DNA of 64,000 bases. Source: Legionella saoudiensis. GTDB lineage: Bacteria; Pseudomonadota; Gammaproteobacteria; Legionellales; Legionellaceae. The stretch is from the NCBI RefSeq assembly GCF_001465875.1, contig NZ_LN901323.1, positions 64,501 through 128,500 of the forward strand. Direction: 5' to 3'. This document shows positions 62,563 through 64,000 of the stretch, piece after piece (position 1 is the first letter of the stretch; each line of letters opens with the position of its first letter). Both the position numbers and the translations under genes were made by a program. The notes beneath the pieces were generated by a model. It was not told the origin of the DNA and did no database searches. It worked only from the letters and a program-made list of their open reading frames with translations.

Positions 62563-64000
62563 GATAAATCCATAGGATCAACATCCACATTCCAGCGGAT
62601 GCCATTGGTTAATTTATTTATTGTTAACCACTCTCGCAATTGTGTCAAAGAACTCTTTAATACTTTTCGTGTTGATGACTTAATCAATAATTGCATGCGG
62701 TATTGATTGGCCTTACGCGGTAAAGGCGCCGGTGCAGGACCCATAATGGTCAATGGATAATTGAGCATTTGCTCCTTCGCTGCATGCAAAAATTTTAATA
62801 CATTATTGGAGACCTTCCCTTGGGCACGAATTACCGCCAGATAATGATAAGGTGGAAGTTGTGCTTGCTGACGGGTTTTGAGTAAGGCATCAGCAAAAGG
62901 ATCATAGCCTTGCTGAATCAATAAATTCAGTAAAGGATGATCCGGTAAATGCGTCTGGATGAGTACCTGCCCCGCGTGTTCGGCTCGCCCGGCACGTCCA
63001 GATACCTGGGTGAGTAATTGGCCTAGTTGTTCTAGAGCACGAAAATCTTGGTTGTATAATCCGGAATCTGCATCCAATACAACCACTAAAGAAAGGCGCG
63101 GGAAATGATGCCCTTTGGCCAGCATTTGCGTACCGACAATGAGCTGCGCGTCACCACGCTGGATCATATCCAGATGCTCATCTAAAGCGTTTTTTTTACG
63201 CACCGCATCACGGTCGATGCGCACCACCTGCGTTTCTGGAAAATAGGCACTTAAAAATTCATGTACCCGTTGTGTTCCCGCCCCCACCGGAATCAACTCA
63301 TGGCTTTGGCAACTCCGGCATTGGTCAGGGGTGCGTTGCGTCAATCCACAATGGTGACAAATCATTTGGCCTGCATGCTTATGTAGGGTTAAATGACTAT
63401 CACAGGCGCGACAATCCACCATCCACCCACATTGATGGCATAATAAAACCGGAGCAAAGCCCCGACGATTAATAAACACTAAAACCTGATTTTGCTGTTG
63501 TAGATGTTCTCTAATCACATGCAGTGTCGGCGTGGCTAAACCATGTTGTAAGGTTTGTGCTCGCAGATCAATCAACTGATAATGCAGCGGGGTTGCCGAC
63601 AGCGCTTTATGGGTCAAACGTAAACGCTGATATTTATTCTGATTGCCATTGTACACACTTTCTAAGCTTGGGGTTGCAGAGCCTAAAATAATGGGGATAT
63701 TCGCCAAATGCGCGCGCATAAGTGCGGTATCACGTGCGGAATAACGTACACCTTCCATTTGTTTTAATGAGGCATCGTGCTCTTCGTCAATCACGATTAA
63801 GCCTAATTTAGGCATGGGGGTAAAAATGGCAGCGCGCGTACCAATAACCATTTGCACTTTATTTTCTTTAGCTAATTGCCAGGCAACTTGCCGCTCCGTC
63901 TCATTTAAATTCGAATGAATTACCGTAATGGGCTCATTAAAACGTGCGGTAAATCGAGCGAGTAATTGGGGGGTTAAGCCAATTTCAGGGACTAACACTA
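62559..64000 (-). CDS. priA: primosomal protein N' (PriA helicase), C-terminal part, cut by window edge
   Basis: The last approximately 480 residues of PriA, the 3'-5' helicase that restarts collapsed replication forks. Helicase motif II is IVIDEEHDASLKQ. The zinc-binding part has CHQCGWMVDCRACDSHL and ICHHCG...CRSC, then the motifs VGTQMLAKGHHFP and QVSGRAGRAEHAGQVLIQTHLP. The N-terminal DNA-binding domain and start codon lie beyond the window. The ATG that opens this frame at about 63998 is internal (VPEIGLTPQL). The stop overlaps the thioesterase start. Confidence 0.96.
   Translation of the reverse strand, partial: VLVPEIGLTPQLLARFTARFNEPITVIHSNLNETERQVAWQLAKENKVQMVIGTRAAIFTPMPKLGLIVIDEEHDASLKQMEGVRYSARDTALMRAHLANIPIILGSATPSLESVYNGNQNKYQRLRLTHKALSATPLHYQLIDLRAQTLQHGLATPTLHVIREHLQQQNQVLVFINRRGFAPVLLCHQCGWMVDCRACDSHLTLHKHAGQMICHHCGLTQRTPDQCRSCQSHELIPVGAGTQRVHEFLSAYFPETQVVRIDRDAVRKKNALDEHLDMIQRGDAQLIVGTQMLAKGHHFPRLSLVVVLDADSGLYNQDFRALEQLGQLLTQVSGRAGRAEHAGQVLIQTHLPDHPLLNLLIQQGYDPFADALLKTRQQAQLPPYHYLAVIRAQGKVSNNVLKFLHAAKEQMLNYPLTIMGPAPAPLPRKANQYRMQLLIKSSTRKVLKSSLTQLREWLTINKLTNGIRWNVDVDPMDLS

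Noticed and set aside
1..64000. CRISPR array, tRNA or rRNA gene, intact insertion sequence, prophage
   Set aside because: No regularly spaced repeats, no cloverleaf with TTCGA-type arm in the gaps inspected, and no transposase, integrase or phage structural genes were seen.

Overview
The window is a chromosomal segment of about 64 kb that reads as a Legionella species. The genus call rests on homologues of two Legionella exoenzymes about 8 kb apart (the GDSL phospholipase/acyltransferase PlaC at 29388-30689 and the T2 ribonuclease SrnA at 38659-39441), on gammaproteobacterial housekeeping genes with Legionella-like sequence, on A+T-rich gaps, and on several large genes of unknown function that look like the genus's membrane and effector-type proteins. 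The species cannot be named from sequence alone. No rRNA, tRNA, CRISPR array, prophage or intact insertion sequence was seen.

Left end (1-9.7 kb): the 5' part of a tmRNA gene (minus strand, cut by the window edge, tag ANDENFAGAMAA), oligopeptidase A, an unknown membrane protein, then a plus-strand sugar-phosphate cluster tkt-gap-pgk-pyk. Its translational partner SmpB lies at 31.8 kb.

Surface polysaccharide region (9.7-22.6 kb): a Wzz chain-length regulator, a Wzx-type flippase on the opposite strand, and a compact minus-strand operon of nucleotide-sugar epimerase, UDP-HexNAc-type dehydrogenase, glycosyltransferase, Wzy/EpsG-like polymerase, glycosyltransferase and an asparagine-synthase-type amidotransferase, with an O-acyltransferase upstream. 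Together they suggest a repeat unit that contains a uronic acid, possibly amidated and O-acetylated.

Middle (22.7-41.6 kb): an unknown 550-residue gene coupled to a YciA-type thioesterase, tex, glmS, plaC, trhO, smpB-bcp, phoH, guaC, a very acidic repeat protein, an esterase, a GIN-domain lipoprotein, srnA, and a second member of the membrane-protein family found at 2.4-3.7 kb.

Right part (41.8-64 kb): queC, an unknown membrane protein, metG-rnfB-nth overlapping one another, an unknown 572-residue protein, a membrane protein with a VUT/YhhQ-like region, glmU, an unknown protein, ansA, then the conserved order rppH-ptsP-TSUP permease-lgt-thyA. After thyA come two unknown Legionella-type genes (one with SSPGFSL repeats and a Cys-Cys N-terminus), a nitroreductase, a DUF1993-like gene, a thioesterase and a truncated priA.

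Many gene ends carry strong inverted repeats, at least three kinds of which occur twice in this window. The most unusual items are the unknown proteins with internal repeats, the duplicated membrane family, and two nested stem-loop regions in long gaps upstream of plaC/trhO and of the VUT-like gene.
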